From Allomyces macrogynus ATCC 38327 (Eukaryota; Blastocladiomycota; Blastocladiomycetes; Blastocladiales; Blastocladiaceae), in the NCBI GenBank assembly GCA_000151295.1, contig GG745343.1:469338-502755 (forward strand): DNA of 33,418 nt. The letters are read 5' to 3'. Shown here one piece after another: positions 30,311-33,418 of the stretch. The position numbers were made by a program, and so were the translations under genes. The first letter of the stretch is position 1. Every line of letters begins with the position of its first letter. The notes beneath the pieces were generated by a model that made no database searches, was not told where the DNA came from, and saw only the letters and a list, made by a program, of their open reading frames with translations.

Positions 30311-33300
30311 ATGTTCGGCCTGCGTCGCCCGCGCACCTCCCCGGCTTCCTCTTCCTCCACCTCGACCGGCCTCGCCCGCCCCACGACCGGCTCCCTGCGC
30401 GTGCCCGGCAGCAGCTCGCTCTCACGCCCCCCAACTTCCTCTCCAACAAGCACCAATCCGGCGGCACCGCGCTCATCCACCGCGCGCTCCTCGACCTCGT
30501 CCACGTCGACCGCCCCCGGCGCCACCAGTTCGCGGCGCTTGCCAACCCCCACTTCCCCGCGCTCATCAACCGGCCGTTCGGCCTCCCCGATGCCGCTCTC
30601 GATGCCGGCGCCCATGGCCGCCGTCGGCAACAAGCTGCGCGTCGGCGACCGCGTGCATGTGCCGACCACTGGGCAGGCCGGGACACTGCGGTACCTCGGC
30701 CCAACGCACTTCCGCCCGGGCATCTGGGCCGGGATTGCGCTCGACATTGTCGGCGCAGGCAAGAACGACGGGTCGGTCGGCGGCCAGGCCTACTTTGAGT
30801 GTCCGCCCGACACGGGCCCTGTTTGTGCCTGCCGACCGCGTCGTCGCGATGCCGCACCATTCGCCTGCGGCTGCTCAGCCGCCGGGGACGCCGCGCACGC
30901 GCTGGTCTGCGTCCTCGTCGGCGTCGGATTCCGGGAATGGCGGCGGGCAACAGGGGTCCGGGTACCTCACGCCGCCGTCGGGCATGATGTCCCCGAGGAC
31001 TGCGGCGGCGCCTACTACGCCCGGAACCGGGTCCATTTCGCGCCTCTCGCGGCCGTCGTTCTCGCACCCGAACGGCGCATCCCCGTCCCCTTTGCTCGCA
31101 CCGGGCAGCACGTCGGGTCTCTCCGCGGGCCGCCGGACCCCACCACCCCCGCTCGCTCTTTCGCACGCGCCGCGCACCCCCGCCACGCCTACGCCCTCGG
31201 CGCGCCCGACGTCGTACCATGGGATTCCAACCGCGCCCGAACCCATGTCGCCATCGCGCGCGTCCAAGCGCCTGACCCTCTCGCACGCGCCGCCGTCGCT
31301 CGACGGGTCCCATGCCGATGGCCCGATGCTGTCGCCGACCCTGTCGCAGTCGTCGGCGGCGCACTCGGTCGTGCACGCCGGGAGCGCCTACGCGCTCGCG
31401 CACCCGATGCCGCCCTTACCCAACGCCGCCGTCGCGCGGTCGGTGATCTCGGCCGCGGCGCCCGGATCGCCCACACCGTCAGCCTCGCGGCGGTCGCTCG
31501 CCGGCGCAGCCGGTGGACCCGTCTCGCGCCGCGCGTCGGGCACGTCGTCGTTTTCCGGCGGCAAGGAACCCGGGACCGATCTGCAGTCGAAAGCCGACCA
31601 GCTCGAGGCCGAGAACCGGATTCTGAAGCTCGATCTCGAGCAGGCGCGCGCAACGTCGGCGATTTCGCAGCTGATGCAGGGCGACCAAGTGGCCTCGCAG
31701 GTGGCCGACTTAGAGGCGGCGTTGCGGCAGGCGCAGGTCGCGCACGATGCGCGCGTGGCCGAATTGCAGCAGAGCAACGCGTCGAAACTGGCGGCGCTCG
31801 AGTCGATGGTGTCGGAGCTGCAGACGAGTTTGGCCGAGAAGAACCAGGCGATTCACGATCAGTCGGAACAGCTTGCGCGGATGCAGGTGGAACTCACGTC
31901 CAAGGCAATCATGGCGACGGAACTCGACGATATTGCGCAGACGATCAGTGTGCTCGAGACCGACGCGCAGCATAAGCAGGTGCGCGCGTCACAGTTGGAC
32001 AAGGAGTTGCAGGACGCCAAGGAGGCGCTGGCCGCGAAGGAGGCGGCCGCGGCGGTGCTGGAAAAGGATAAGAAGCGCGTCGAGGCCGACTTGGACCGCG
32101 CGAAAGTGCGCGTCGAGGCCCTCGAGCGCGACTTGGCCGATAAGGTGGCCTGGATGGACGAGTACATGAAGGAGGGCGAAGGCCGCGTGGAAATGGTCGC
32201 GAAACTGCACCAGGATATCAAGGCCAAGGGCGACAAGATCCAGGCACTGACCGTCGACCTCGACCACGCGCGCGCCGACGTCCAGACTGCGCAGGCCGCC
32301 GTCGATGACTGGAAGCAGCAGTGCGAGAAAGTCAAGGCCGATAAGGCTCTCGTCGAGGCGCGCGTCGCGTCGCTCCAGCAGCAGATCACGAAAGTGCAGG
32401 CCGACCTGGCCGCGCGCGAGACGGAGCTCGCGGCCAAGGACGCGGAACTCACTCAGTTGCTCGCCAAGTACGACGCGCTCCAGGCGACCGTCGCGCAGCG
32501 CGATCAGCGCGTCGCCGACTTGGTCGCCGTCGAGGCCGAGGCCGTCGCATTGCGGTCGCAGGTCGCGGACCTGAACGCGGTCGCCGCCGCGCGCGCCGCG
32601 CAGGACGAGGAGCGGAAAGCCGCGGTCGCGCAGCTCAAGGCTGACATGGCCGCACTGCAGGCGCAGATCGACGTGCAGGCCAATGAACTCGACTCGCTCA
32701 AGCGCGCGCCCGAAGAACAAGGAGCGCCCCATGGCCGCGCTCGAGCGCGACCTCGCTGCGAAAAAGCAGCTCATCGCGCAGCTGCAGGACGACGTTGATT
32801 CCCTGTCCGCCACGTGCACGCAGAACGAGCACGCGCTCCTCGCCGCCACGCAGCAGGCCAAGCGGCTCGAGGCGCAGGTCGATGCAAAGACCAAGGCGCT
32901 CGATGCCGCCGAAGCTGAAGCTGCCGCAGCGACCGCTGCACTCGCTGACGCCGAGCGCGCGCTCAAGGAAAAGGCCAAGGCGCTGGACGCCAACACGCAG
33001 CGGATCGCCGCGCTCGAGGCCGACTTGGCCGACGCGACGCAGCGCGCCGTGTCGGACTCGGCCGCCGCCGTCGCCCGCGCTGCCGTCCAGCGTGACCTCG
33101 ACGCGGCTAATGCCCGCGCGCAGGACCTCGATGCGCGGGTTGCTGCTGCGGCTGCGGAGGCGTTGGCGGCCAAGGCTGCGCAGACGGCCACGGCCGCGGC
33201 GCTCGCCGACGCGCAGGCCGAGCTCGCGGCCCTGCAGCAGACGCACGACGTGGCGACCGCGCGCGCCGCGGCCGTCGCGGACCAGCTCGCGACGTTGCAG

Positions 33301-33418
33301 ACGGCGCACGCCGCGCTGCAGGCCGAGTACCGCGCTGCCCTTGACCAGGCGGCCGCACACGACGTCGTCACCGCGCAGCTCGGGCGAGTTGAGGCCAAGG
33401 CCGCGCAACTCACGCAGC
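30311..33418 (+). CDS. CAP-Gly domain coiled-coil protein (CLIP-170/Bik1-like), 3' partial, two apparent +1 frameshifts
   Basis: Starts at ATG 30311 (aaaccATG). Residues 1-105 are Ser/Thr/Pro-rich. The CAP-Gly domain occupies about 108-180: VGDRVHVP, GTLRYLGPTHF, GIWAGIALD, the signature GKNDGSV (150-156) and YFECPP. At 30814-30819 (gggccc) the frame must gain one base for the domain to finish as LFVPADRVV; removal of one C restores the family sequence. About 230 residues of Ser/Pro-rich linker follow, then a long coiled coil from about 31580. A second extra C in ccc at 32709-32711 moves the frame again, after which the coil (MAALERDLAAKKQ, ATG 32731) stays open to the window end. CAP-Gly proteins bind EB1/tubulin C-terminal EEY tails and track microtubule plus ends. 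Sequencing error is the likeliest cause of the shifts. Confidence 0.82.

Overview
This window is eukaryotic nuclear DNA. Genes are split by short GT-AG introns (about 57-86 bp, often with a CTGAC-like branch site), use G/C-rich third positions, and start in CCATGG-like contexts. The gene set (Derlin, P4-ATPase, TRF4-type poly(A) polymerase, CAP-Gly coiled-coil protein, animal-type glutamate decarboxylase relative) and the compact layout suggest a GC-rich early-diverging fungus, possibly a zoosporic lineage such as Blastocladiomycota or Chytridiomycota. That placement is inference. No species is claimed.

Layout. 3-1964 (+): disordered AT-hook protein, open to the left edge. 2227-4352 (-): six-exon PLP-dependent group II decarboxylase. 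5062-10194 (+): three tandem Sel1-like-repeat genes; only the third (8549-10194) is intact, the first is a truncated relic and the second carries a frameshift, a lost splice donor and a nonsense codon. 10825-11703 (+): Derlin, with UPR-type promoter motifs and a C-terminal SHP box. 12355-16864 (+): twelve-exon phospholipid flippase (P4-ATPase).

The stretch 17.0-27.3 kb is accessory and looks AT-richer. It holds two tandemly amplified minus-strand families. Family P has a coiled coil plus an unrecognised domain with a GDRD motif: four copies, of which 19501-20310 is intact and 18112-19167 is probably intact. Family Q is ankyrin-like: three copies, all broken. Between them is a gene-poor stretch with a TTAA-bounded inverted-repeat element that may be a piggyBac-type non-autonomous transposon.

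The right end returns to housekeeping genes: a TRF4/5-type poly(A) polymerase (27755-29794, -) divergent from a CAP-Gly/coiled-coil protein (30311 to beyond the window, +) whose frame shifts twice at CCC runs.

The stable genes are unrelated core functions (ERAD, lipid asymmetry, RNA surveillance, microtubule plus ends). The most interesting material is the decaying families. Every nonsense or splice lesion that could be aligned clearly to an intact paralogue, in both Sel1 and P/Q copies, is a C:G to T:A transition. This recalls RIP-like or methylation-driven decay of duplicated DNA. All exon models were made by eye from splice motifs and protein-family or paralogue alignment.
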